5,848 nt of DNA from NCBI GenBank assembly GCA_031283835.1, contig JAITBA010000122.1, positions 1-5,848 of the forward strand, written 5' to 3'. This stretch comes from Oscillospiraceae bacterium. Lineage in GTDB: Bacteria; Bacillota; Clostridia; Oscillospirales; Acutalibacteraceae. The stretch's first letter is position 1, and each line of letters begins with the position of its first letter. The notes under the pieces are model-generated. The model saw nothing but the letters and a program-made list of their open reading frames with translations, did no database searches and had not been told where the DNA came from. Both the position numbers and the translations under genes were made by a program. Shown one piece after another: positions 1 through 5,600 of this stretch.

Positions 1-1
1 C

Positions 2-463
2 CAGATGATTCTCGACGGCCCTCACCGCAAAGGCGACCTGCGTCGCGCCCGTGCCGGCGCCTCAAACATCGTGCCCAACAGCACCGGTGCCGCCAAGGCC
101 ATCGGCCTGGTTATCCCCGAACTCAACGGCAAGCTGATCGGCTCTGCCCAGCGCGTGCCCGTGCCCACCGGTTCCACCACCATCCTTGTGGCGGTTGTTA
201 AGGGCGGCGATGTGAGCAAAGAGGGCATCAACGCCGCCATGAAGGCCGCTTCCTCCGCCAGCTTTGGCTACACCGAGGACGAAATTGTGAGCAGTGACGT
301 AATCGGCATCACCTTTGGCAGCCTGTTCGACGCCACCCAGACCATGGTCACCCCCATCGTCGACGATCTGTACCAGGTGCAGGTGATCAGCTGGTACGAC
401 AACGAAAACAGCTACACCAGCCAAATGGTGCGCACCATCAAATACTTCGCGGAGCTTGCGTAA
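2..463 (+). CDS. gap: Glyceraldehyde-3-phosphate dehydrogenase, C-terminal part (5' end outside window)
   Basis: This is the C-terminal ~153 residues of the glycolytic NAD-dependent GAPDH, a cytosolic tetramer that oxidises glyceraldehyde-3-phosphate to 1,3-bisphosphoglycerate. Visible family signatures are the block PHRKGDLRRARAGASNIVPN, then STGAAKAIGLVIPELNGKL, the phosphate-site segment RVPVPTGS, the VSSDVIG segment, and the closing WYDNENSYTSQMV with the nicotinamide-site Asn. WYDNENSY in place of the commoner WYDNEWGY is a variant I associate with some Firmicute GAPDHs, so I do not read it as damage. The NAD-binding Rossmann half and the catalytic Cys lie upstream of the window. The first Met in the frame (position 5) is internal and is not the start. 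The gene ends alone, with an intrinsic terminator about 55 bp downstream, so it is not co-transcribed with pxpA except by readthrough. Identity is very secure. Confidence 0.97.
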   Translation, partial: QMILDGPHRKGDLRRARAGASNIVPNSTGAAKAIGLVIPELNGKLIGSAQRVPVPTGSTTILVAVVKGGDVSKEGINAAMKAASSASFGYTEDEIVSSDVIGITFGSLFDATQTMVTPIVDDLYQVQVISWYDNENSYTSQMVRTIKYFAELA

Positions 464-517
464 GCACTGCGGCTTCGTTGCTTCGCCGTGCCAAGGGCAC
501 TGCAAACCAAAAATTGC

Positions 518-558
518 CGGGCGCCGGGTTATTGATCAATCCAGCGCCCGTTTTTTTT
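518..558 (+). terminator. Rho-independent terminator of gap
   Basis: A GC-rich stem pairs CGGGCGC (518-524) with GCGCCCG (544-550). Inside it, after one C/A mismatch, GG/CC pairs can form (526-527 with 541-542), and the palindrome ATTGATCAAT (531-540) can fold at the tip. Eight T residues follow directly (551-558). This is a textbook intrinsic terminator for gap. A smaller hairpin lies just upstream (GTGCC 488-492 with GGCAC 496-500, loop AAG) but has no T-run. The terminator separates gap from the pxpA promoter 30 bp further on. Confidence 0.93.
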
Positions 559-559
559 G

Positions 560-569
560 TTGCATGCAA
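560..569. other. 10-bp perfect palindrome upstream of the pxpA promoter
   Basis: TTGCATGCAA is a perfect inverted repeat lying 18 bp upstream of the -35 box of the pxpA promoter, immediately after the T-run of the gap terminator. A short palindrome placed here could be a regulator binding site, but one 10-bp palindrome can also occur by chance and I recognise no specific operator. Functional assignment is weak. Confidence 0.25.
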
Positions 570-587
570 TGCGTTTGCGCGTGGCGG

Positions 588-616
588 TTGACAAAGTGGT
601 TTTTGCGGCGTATAAT
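588..616 (+). promoter_or_regulatory. Consensus sigma-A promoter for pxpA cluster
   Basis: A perfect -35 box TTGACA (588-593) is separated by exactly 17 bp from a perfect -10 box TATAAT (611-616). Transcription is expected to start near 622-624, giving a leader of only about 23 nt that carries the pxpA ribosome binding site GGAGGG (633-638). The leader is too short for a riboswitch or attenuator. It is the only clear promoter ahead of pxpA, the DUF1445 gene and nrdG, and predicts strong expression unless a repressor acts. Confidence 0.93.
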
Positions 617-645
617 AAAAGTATATTTTTGCGGAGGGAAAACAG

Positions 646-1398
646 ATGCGTATTGATTTGAACTGCGATTTGGGTGAAAGCTTTGGCGCGTGGACGATGG
701 GGCTCGACAGCCAGGTGATTCCGTTTATTACCAGCGCGAACATAGCCTGCGGCTGGCATGCGGGCGACCCGTTGGTGATGGACGCCACCGTGGCGGCTTG
801 CAAGGCGGCGGGCGTGGCTGTGGGGGCGCACCCGGGCTTTCCCGACTTAATGGGCTTTGGGCGGCGCAACGTGGCCGCCAGCCCGCAGGAGGTCAGGGCC
901 TATGTGCAATACCAGGTGGGGGCGCTGCAAGCGTTTTGTGCGGCGCATGGCGTGGTGTTGCGGCACGTGAAGCCCCACGGAGCGCTGTATAACATGGCGG
1001 GCAAAGACGAAGCGCTGGCCCGCGCCATTGCCGAGGGGATCTATGCCATAAACCCCGCGCTGGTGCTGCTGGGCCTTGCGGGCTCCAAGATAATTGAAGC
1101 GGCGGCGGCGATTGGCCTGCCCTTTGCCCGCGAAATTTTTGCCGACCGCGCCTACGAAGAAGACGGTGCGCTGGTGGCCCGCGGCAAGCCCGGCGCGATG
1201 ATTCACGACGAAGACTTTGCCATTGCTCGCGTGGTGCGCATGATAAAAACCGGCACGGTGGAGGCTATCACCGGCAAAGTGATTCAGCTGCAGGCCGACA
1301 GCGTGTGCGTGCACGGCGACGGCCCCAAAGCTTTGGCCTTTGTGCAAAAAATCCGCACCGCGCTCAAAAGCGAAGGCGTTGCGGTGCAGGCGCTTTGA
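646..1398 (+). CDS. pxpA: 5-oxoprolinase subunit PxpA (LamB/YcsF family)
   Basis: PxpA is the cytosolic LamB/YcsF-family subunit of the three-part bacterial 5-oxoprolinase (PxpABC), which uses ATP to open 5-oxo-L-proline (pyroglutamate) to L-glutamate. The 250-residue length matches the family. Visible motifs are the N-terminal IDLNCDLGE (residues 3-11), SANIACGWHAGDP (30-42), GAHPGFPD (60-67), the KPHGALYN block (109-116), FADRAY (165-170), the RGKPGAMIHD segment (179-188) and the C-terminal CVHGDGPKAL (221-230). The acidic and His residues in these blocks are the conserved active-site set. The start at 646 follows GGAGGG with a 7-nt gap and gives the family's usual N-terminus. The next gene begins 43 bp downstream. 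PxpB and PxpC (KipI/KipA-like) are not adjacent, which is odd because PxpA is reported to need them. CGWHAGDP has Trp where Phe is more usual, a mild variation. Confidence 0.96.
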   Translation: MRIDLNCDLGESFGAWTMGLDSQVIPFITSANIACGWHAGDPLVMDATVAACKAAGVAVGAHPGFPDLMGFGRRNVAASPQEVRAYVQYQVGALQAFCAAHGVVLRHVKPHGALYNMAGKDEALARAIAEGIYAINPALVLLGLAGSKIIEAAAAIGLPFAREIFADRAYEEDGALVARGKPGAMIHDEDFAIARVVRMIKTGTVEAITGKVIQLQADSVCVHGDGPKALAFVQKIRTALKSEGVAVQAL

Positions 1399-1441
1399 TG
1401 AATTGACTTTGCGCGATTCCATACCGAAAGGACCATAACAA

Positions 1442-2239
1442 ATGAGCCAAAATACAAATCCCTACGCCGATGAAAGCCCTGCGGCGGTGCGCAAAAAAAT
1501 CCGCGCGGGCAAAATCACAGGGCAAACTTCGGGTATGTGCAACGGCTTTGCCCAGGCGAACCTGATTGTGCTGCCAAGGGAATATGCGTATGATTTTTTG
1601 CTGTTTGCGCAGCGCAACCCCAAGCCGTGTCCGGTGCTGGAGGTTAGCGAGGCGGGCGACCGCTTGCTGCACCGCATTGCGCAGGCAGATATTGCCACGG
1701 ACATCCCGAAATACCGGATTTATCGCCACGGTGTGCTAACAGACGAAGTGACTGACGCGGCTGCCTTTTGGCGCGGCGATTTGGTGAGCTTTCTCATTGG
1801 CTGCTCGTTCAGCTTCGAAAGCGAACTGCTGGAAGCCGGCGTGGCGGTGCGGCATATTGAGGAAAACCGCAACGTGCCCATGTATTTGACGAATCTGGCG
1901 TGCGACCCGGCAGGCGTCATGCACGGCAACATGGTGGTGAGCATGCGCCCGCTGCCGCCCAGCCAGATTGTGCGGGCCGTCACCGCCACGGCGGCCATGC
2001 CACGCGTGCATGGCACGCCGGTGCACATTGGCGACCCGGCGGCGATTGGAATCCGCGACGTTGCCAAGCCCGATTTTGGTGAGCCTGTTACTATCAACCC
2101 GGGCGAAACCCCGGTGTTCTGGGCCTGCGGCGTTACGCCGCAATCGGTGGTTATGGCGTCTAAGCCCAGTTTTGCCATCACCCACGCGCCGGGGCACATG
2201 CTTATCACCGACGTGCGCAACAGCCTATTAAAAAATTAG
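1442..2239 (+). CDS. DUF1445 putative hydro-lyase (YcsI / D-glutamate cyclase-like)
   Basis: This 265-residue protein belongs to the DUF1445 family, often annotated 'putative hydro-lyase', which includes Bacillus YcsI and the N-terminal part of mammalian D-glutamate cyclase (DGLUCY), an enzyme converting D-glutamate to 5-oxo-D-proline. Family blocks seen are TGQTSGMCNGFAQANL (residues 26-41), CPVLEV (63-68), FLIGCSFSFE (117-126), NVPMYLTN (144-151), MVVSMRPLP (164-172), the RVHGTPVHIGDP stretch (188-199), FWACGVTPQS (226-235) and ITHAPGHMLITD (246-257). Length matches stand-alone bacterial members. The start is supported by AAAGGA (1427-1432), 9 nt upstream. No signal peptide or membrane segment is visible, so it is cytosolic. 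It lies between pxpA and nrdG without a separate promoter. The pairing with pxpA recalls the ycsF-ycsI neighbourhood of Bacillus and fits a role in 5-oxoproline/glutamate chemistry. The exact substrate is inferred. Confidence 0.92.
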   Translation: MSQNTNPYADESPAAVRKKIRAGKITGQTSGMCNGFAQANLIVLPREYAYDFLLFAQRNPKPCPVLEVSEAGDRLLHRIAQADIATDIPKYRIYRHGVLTDEVTDAAAFWRGDLVSFLIGCSFSFESELLEAGVAVRHIEENRNVPMYLTNLACDPAGVMHGNMVVSMRPLPPSQIVRAVTATAAMPRVHGTPVHIGDPAAIGIRDVAKPDFGEPVTINPGETPVFWACGVTPQSVVMASKPSFAITHAPGHMLITDVRNSLLKN

Positions 2240-2255
2240 TGCGTGAGGAGTCATC

Positions 2256-2774
2256 ATGAATTATGCCGAACTGAAGCAGCACGACGTGGCCAACGGGCCG
2301 GGCGTGCGGGTGAGCCTGTATGTCAGCGGGTGCGAACATGCCTGCCCCGGGTGCTTTAATCCCGAGGCATGGCAGTTCGGCTTTGGCACGCCCTACACGC
2401 CGGAAGTGGAGCAGCAGGTGCTGCGCGCGCTGGCGCCCGATTACATCCGAGGTTTGTCGCTGCTGGGCGGCGAACCCCTGCATCCGCGCAATCGTGCGGC
2501 GGTGCAGAGGTTGGTGCACCTCGCCCGCACGGCCTTCCCAAAAAAAGATATTTGGTGCTATACGGGCTATGTCTTCAAAAAAGAGCTGCAAAACGACAGC
2601 GACCCCGTGCTGCAATCGCTGCTGCGCGAGATCGATATTTTGGTGGACGGGCGCTTTATAGAGGCCCGCAAAAACCTAAACCTGCAGTTCCGCGGCAGCG
2701 AAAACCAACAGGTGATTCGCATGGCCGAAACACTGCGCAGCGGCAAAATCGTGCGCTGGGAGCCCCCCCTTTAA
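2256..2774 (+). CDS. nrdG: Anaerobic ribonucleoside-triphosphate reductase activating protein
   Basis: NrdG is a small radical SAM enzyme that installs the glycyl radical on class III (anaerobic) ribonucleotide reductase NrdD. The cluster motif CEHACPGC (C26, C30, C33) is the CxxxCxxC that holds the 4Fe-4S cluster. NGPGVRVSLYVSGC ahead of it and SLLGGEPLHP (residues 68-77, SAM site) are hallmark NrdG blocks, followed by DIWCYTGY (98-105), the ILVDGRF block (128-134) and QFRGSENQQVI (144-154). At 172 residues it is slightly longer than Escherichia coli NrdG (154); the extra residues are mainly at the C-terminus after RGSENQ. The start is set by GTGAGGAG (2243-2250), 5 nt upstream, and lies 16 bp after the DUF1445 stop, so translation coupling within one transcript is likely. 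nrdD is not adjacent, unlike the usual nrdDG pair. The last codons include a run of seven C, and the TAA stop falls inside the repeat array that follows. Confidence 0.95.
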   Translation: MNYAELKQHDVANGPGVRVSLYVSGCEHACPGCFNPEAWQFGFGTPYTPEVEQQVLRALAPDYIRGLSLLGGEPLHPRNRAAVQRLVHLARTAFPKKDIWCYTGYVFKKELQNDSDPVLQSLLREIDILVDGRFIEARKNLNLQFRGSENQQVIRMAETLRSGKIVRWEPPL

Positions 2775-2891
2775 ATCGCGTGGCAGAGTCCTTTCAATCG
2801 CGTGGCAGCGTCTTTCTATAGGCATGCTTTCGTTCTCGCGTCGAAGTTGTCCCCTTCAATCGCGTGGCAGCGTCCTTTCTATAGGCATGCT
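2768..2891. repeat. Nested tandem repeat between convergent nrdG and lysA
   Basis: The core TCGCGTGGCAG occurs exactly at 2776-2786, 2798-2808 and 2860-2870, with a degenerate copy (9 of 11) at 2836-2846. A longer block, from TTCAATCGCG through to ATAGGCATGCT, occurs at 2793-2828 and again at 2855-2891, differing by one C insertion. The two larger units therefore repeat with a period of about 60-63 bp, and each contains two core copies. The array covers the whole space between the genes. Its left edge includes the last nrdG codons and stop, and its right edge abuts the lysA stop codon at 2892. I see no strong hairpin with a T-run on either strand, so it is not an obvious bidirectional terminator. 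It most resembles a dispersed intergenic repeat duplicated in tandem. Function is unknown. Confidence 0.85.
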
Positions 2892-4190
2892 CTACACATC
2901 CAGCCGCGCAACGTCTTCCAGCGTTTCGCCCTTGATAATCACCCGCGGCTTACCGTCGGTGATCATCACAACGGGTGGGGCGGGCACGCGGTTGTAGCGC
3001 ATGCCCATGGAGTAGTTATAAGCCCCTGTGGCCAGCACGGCTAGCACATCGCCGGGGGCAACAGGCTGCAGCTTGGTGAATTCCTGAATGAGATCGCCGC
3101 TTTCGCAGTAGCGGCCCGCCACGGTGACGGTTTGGGTGCGCGCGTCGCCCGCGCGGTTGGCGCACAGAATGGTATACTTCGCGCCGTAAAGGATGTAACG
3201 GGGGTTATCGCCCATGCCGCCGTCCACGGTGACATAGGTGCGCACATGGGGAATTTCTTTCACGGCACCCACGGTATAAAGCGTGATCCCTGCCGGCCCG
3301 GGGATGGAGCGGCCGGGTTCCAGCAGCAGAAAAGGCCTGGGCAGGCCCCGCTGGGCGCATTGTGTGTCAATCACTTCGGCAATGGCCTTGCAATGCGCGG
3401 CGTAGGGTAGTGCGTCGTCGTCTTCGTCGTAGTGGATGCCGATGCCGCCGCCGAGGTTCATTTGCGGCAGCACAAGCCCCAGCTGTTTTTGCACTTCTTC
3501 GAGGAAATCCAAGAACAGCGCCGCCGCCAGCGCGAAGGGCTCGGTTTCAAAAATTTGGGAGCCGATGTGGCAGTGCACGCCCACGAGTTCAAGGCTTTGC
3601 GTTTGCGCGGCGCGGCGGGCGGCCGCGAAGGCCTCCCCGGTTTCGAGCGCGAAGCCAAACTTGGAATCGATTTGCCCCGTGCGGATGAAATCGTGGGTGT
3701 GGGCGTCGATGCCGGGCTTAATGCGGAGCAGGATTTTTTGCTTTTGGCCCGTCTTGGCTGCCAGCGCGTCAAGGGTTTCCAGTTCCGTGATATTATCGAC
3801 CACAACCTGTCCCACGCGTTCCCGCAGGGCATATTCCAGCTCAAACAGGGTCTTGTTGTTCCCATGAAAATAAATTTTCTCCGGATTAAACCCCGCCTGC
3901 AGCGCGGTGTAAAGCTCGCCTGCCGACACCACGTCTAGTCCAAGGCCTTCTTCGCTGGCAATACGGCAAATTTCTTTGCACGAAAACGCTTTGCTAGCAT
4001 AAAGCGGCAACCCGTGCCCGCCATAATAGGTATCGAGAGCGCGTTTGTAGGCGCGCATATTCTTGCGCACTTGGGTTTCGTCCACCACATACACCGGCGT
4101 GCCAAACGCCTCCGCAAGAGCAAGGGTGTCCGCTCCGCCAATGGTCAAATGCCCCGCATCGTTCACGTTCAAACAATCCGCAAAAAACAT
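2892..4190 (-). CDS. lysA: Diaminopimelate decarboxylase
   Basis: LysA is the PLP enzyme (fold III, alanine racemase-like barrel) that decarboxylates meso-diaminopimelate to L-lysine, the last step of lysine synthesis, in the cytosol. The 432-residue length is typical. Visible features are YASKA with the PLP-binding K67, LDVVSAGEL (85-93), HCHIGSQ (206-212), the phosphate-binding LGGGIGIHY (246-254), EPGRSIPG (291-298), DGGMGDNPR (323-331), the second active-site block GRYCESGD with C362 (359-366), and YNYSMGMRYNR (391-401). The frame is open further upstream, but that extension would run into the divergent ATPase gene. The start at 4190 is preferred because the protein then begins normally and has AGAGGA about 8 nt upstream. 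A promoter for this gene lies at 4243-4271. No other lysine genes are nearby, and no lysine riboswitch can fit in the ~45-nt leader. Confidence 0.97.
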   Translation of the reverse strand: MFFADCLNVNDAGHLTIGGADTLALAEAFGTPVYVVDETQVRKNMRAYKRALDTYYGGHGLPLYASKAFSCKEICRIASEEGLGLDVVSAGELYTALQAGFNPEKIYFHGNNKTLFELEYALRERVGQVVVDNITELETLDALAAKTGQKQKILLRIKPGIDAHTHDFIRTGQIDSKFGFALETGEAFAAARRAAQTQSLELVGVHCHIGSQIFETEPFALAAALFLDFLEEVQKQLGLVLPQMNLGGGIGIHYDEDDDALPYAAHCKAIAEVIDTQCAQRGLPRPFLLLEPGRSIPGPAGITLYTVGAVKEIPHVRTYVTVDGGMGDNPRYILYGAKYTILCANRAGDARTQTVTVAGRYCESGDLIQEFTKLQPVAPGDVLAVLATGAYNYSMGMRYNRVPAPPVVMITDGKPRVIIKGETLEDVARLDV

Positions 4191-4212
4191 GTTGATTTTC
4201 CTCTCGTTTGCT

Positions 4213-4240
4213 TTGATCTCACAGATGAAAAAGATAGAAT
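4213..4240 (+). promoter_or_regulatory. Possible promoter for the P-loop ATPase gene
   Basis: TTGATC (4213-4218, four of six consensus positions) and TAGAAT (4235-4240, five of six) are 16 bp apart. This would start transcription near 4247 and leave a leader of about 10 nt carrying AGGA (4250-4253). An alternative -10 box is TATTAT (4242-4247), which would make the message almost leaderless. The placement fits the gene start, but the match is moderate. Confidence 0.45.
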
Positions 4241-4242
4241 CT

Positions 4243-4271
4243 ATTATACAGGAAATATGCGAAAAATGCAA
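4243..4271 (-). promoter_or_regulatory. lysA promoter
   Basis: Read on the minus strand, TTGCAT (plus positions 4266-4271) is followed after exactly 17 bp by a perfect TATAAT (4243-4248). Transcription is expected to start near 4236, giving a leader of about 45 nt with the lysA ribosome binding site at 4200-4205. The -35 box and spacer lie within the first five codons of the divergent ATPase gene, so binding of polymerase in the two directions should interfere. Confidence 0.75.
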
Positions 4272-4943
4272 GTTTTTAATCAAAAAAAAATCACGATTAT
4301 TGCCGGGCATTATGGCAGCGGCAAAACCACCGCCGCGGTGCACTATGCCCTGCGCCTGCGCCGTGTCTGTGCTCCCGTGGCCCTGTGCGACATGGACATT
4401 GTGAACCCGTACTTTCGCACCGCCGATTTTGCGGGGCTGCTGGCGCAAAACGACGTGGAGCTAATCAGCTCGCCCTTTGCCAACACCAATGTAGAAATGC
4501 CCTGGGCCCCAACAGACGCCCTGCGGCTTTTTGACGATGCGCGCCTAACAGGCGTGATTGACCTGGGCGGCGACGACAGCGGCGCGCTGGCACTGGGGCG
4601 CTACACCGCGCGGCTGCAGGGCAGGGAGGATGTGGCTATGTTGTTGACGGTCAACGCTTGCCGCCCGTTAACCCGCAACACTGCAAGCCTGCTGCAAGTG
4701 TGCCGCAGCATTGAGACCGCCGTGCACCTGCCCTTCACGGGGCTTGCAAACACCACAAACCTGGGGCGCGAAACCACGGCAAACATCATCACAGAAAGCT
4801 TTCCGTTGCTGCGCGCGTTGCGCCGGGCGCTGCAATTGCCTGTGGCCTTCACCGCCGTGCGGCAAGGTCTTGCGCTCGATTTGCCGGAAGATATGGGCGA
4901 ACGCCTAGAAATTAGGCATCTGGGCAATCGCTTTCAGTTATAG
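4257..4943 (+). CDS. P-loop NTPase of the MinD/ParA/CobQ-like (SIMIBI) class, function unknown
   Basis: This is a 228-residue soluble ATP-binding protein. The Walker A motif GHYGSGKT sits at residues 17-24, after a hydrophobic beta strand. It is followed by CDMDIVNPYFR (44-54), whose acidic pair resembles the switch region of MinD/ParA/CobQ-type ATPases, and by a Walker B-like strand ending VIDLGGDDSGA (100-110). TGLANTTNLGRETT (161-174) may include the base-recognition Asn. I recognise this as a type found in many Clostridia and usually annotated only as an ATP-binding or ParA-like protein; the substrate is not known to me. It lacks the C-terminal amphipathic membrane helix expected of MinD. 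The start at 4257 has AGGA only 3 nt upstream; the in-frame ATG at 4266 (12 nt away) is an alternative. An upstream open frame runs back through lysA antisense and is not coding. A run of nine A lies at codons 9-12. The HAD gene follows after 54 bp with no terminator between. Confidence 0.85.
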   Translation: MRKMQVFNQKKITIIAGHYGSGKTTAAVHYALRLRRVCAPVALCDMDIVNPYFRTADFAGLLAQNDVELISSPFANTNVEMPWAPTDALRLFDDARLTGVIDLGGDDSGALALGRYTARLQGREDVAMLLTVNACRPLTRNTASLLQVCRSIETAVHLPFTGLANTTNLGRETTANIITESFPLLRALRRALQLPVAFTAVRQGLALDLPEDMGERLEIRHLGNRFQL

Positions 4944-4997
4944 CAGTTCCACATTCAACGCAAATGCCAACGGCTAGATAAGAGGAGGAATATTCGC

Positions 4998-5600
4998 ATG
5001 GTGTGTTATCAAAACATCGTCTTCGACATGGGCGGCGTGCTGTTGGATTTTTCGTATGAACGCTTGCTGCAATTTTATTTTGGCAATTGCGCGCCGGCAG
5101 AGCGGGCGCAGGTGCGCGCGGTGTTCGAAAGCGGCCTATGGAACCGCATGGACCGGGGCGATTTTGACGCGCAGGGTATGCTCGAAGCCTGCTGTGCGCA
5201 GTTGCCCGCGCACTTGCATGCGCCCCTGGCCCGCATGCTGCCCAATTATTTTGAAGCCATGCCGCCGCTGCCCGCCTGCGAACTGATTCCCACGCTCAAG
5301 GCGCAGGGCCGACGGGTGTTTTTGCTCAGCAACGCGCCGCTGGTCTTTTGCCCGCCAACACATTTGCCCTATTATAGCCTTTTTGATGGCGTTTTCACAT
5401 CCTGCCAAGTGCGCCTGCTCAAACCTGAGCCGGCGATTTATCAAGCTTTTCTGCGCCAGTTCAACTTGGAGCCGGAAGAGAGCTTTTTTATCGACGACAA
5501 CCGCGCGAACATCGAAGCCGCCGCCGCCGCCGGCATAGCAGGCTTTTGCTTTGATACGAAGGATTTGGCAGGATTGAAAGCAACGCTTGCGCTGCAATAA
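4998..5600 (+). CDS. HAD-superfamily hydrolase, YihX-like
   Basis: A 200-residue haloacid dehalogenase-type hydrolase, subfamily IA, probably a cytosolic sugar-phosphate or related phosphatase. Motif I is VFDMGGVLLDF with nucleophile D10; the position two residues on is Gly instead of the usual acid/base Asp, as also seen in E. coli YihX (FDLGNV). Motif II is FLLSNAP (S111, N112), motif III is LLKPEPAIY (K142), and motif IV is FFIDDNRANIEAA (D166, D167). A helical cap lies between motifs I and II (about residues 18-95). The LSN, KPE.aIY and DDN.aNIE.A pattern closely follows YihX, a glucose-1-phosphatase, but the substrate here cannot be fixed from sequence. The start is set by a very strong AGAGGAGGA (4981-4989), 8 nt upstream. 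It may share a transcript with the ATPase gene. Its stop lies 22 bp from the end of the convergent aminopeptidase gene, with no clear terminator between. Confidence 0.93.
   Translation: MVCYQNIVFDMGGVLLDFSYERLLQFYFGNCAPAERAQVRAVFESGLWNRMDRGDFDAQGMLEACCAQLPAHLHAPLARMLPNYFEAMPPLPACELIPTLKAQGRRVFLLSNAPLVFCPPTHLPYYSLFDGVFTSCQVRLLKPEPAIYQAFLRQFNLEPEESFFIDDNRANIEAAAAAGIAGFCFDTKDLAGLKATLALQ

Noticed and set aside
62..505. Antisense open frame through gap
   Set aside because: The His/Gly/Asp-rich translation is typical of the reverse strand of a GC-rich gene; gap itself is unmistakable.
456..656. Short open frame between gap and pxpA
   Set aside because: It runs through the gap terminator and the pxpA promoter and has no ribosome binding site.
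1403..1431. Possible internal promoter (TTGACT) ahead of the DUF1445 gene
   Set aside because: No acceptable -10 box is found at 16-18 bp; the position is occupied by the ribosome binding site.
2793..2891. Possible CRISPR: two 36-37 bp repeats separated by 26 bp
   Set aside because: There are only two full copies. The intervening 26 bp is partly a degenerate copy of the core (TCGCGTCGAAG), and a further copy directly adjoins the first repeat without a spacer. No cas genes are present.
3432..3938. Long open frames on the plus strand within lysA
   Set aside because: These are GC-driven antisense frames with biased composition, no family resemblance and no ribosome binding site; lysA on the other strand is certain.
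4191..4242. Lysine riboswitch ahead of lysA
   Set aside because: The leader from the predicted start is about 45 nt, far shorter than an L-box, and the region upstream is coding sequence of the divergent gene.
4014..4256. N-terminal extension of the ATPase gene back into lysA
   Set aside because: It is antisense to well-conserved lysA codons, shows no domain of its own, and the P-loop domain begins normally from 4257.
4191..4448. N-terminal extension of lysA to a start at 4448
   Set aside because: The extension overlaps the Walker A region of the divergent ATPase gene, does not resemble LysA, and the start at 4190 has its own ribosome binding site and normal family N-terminus.
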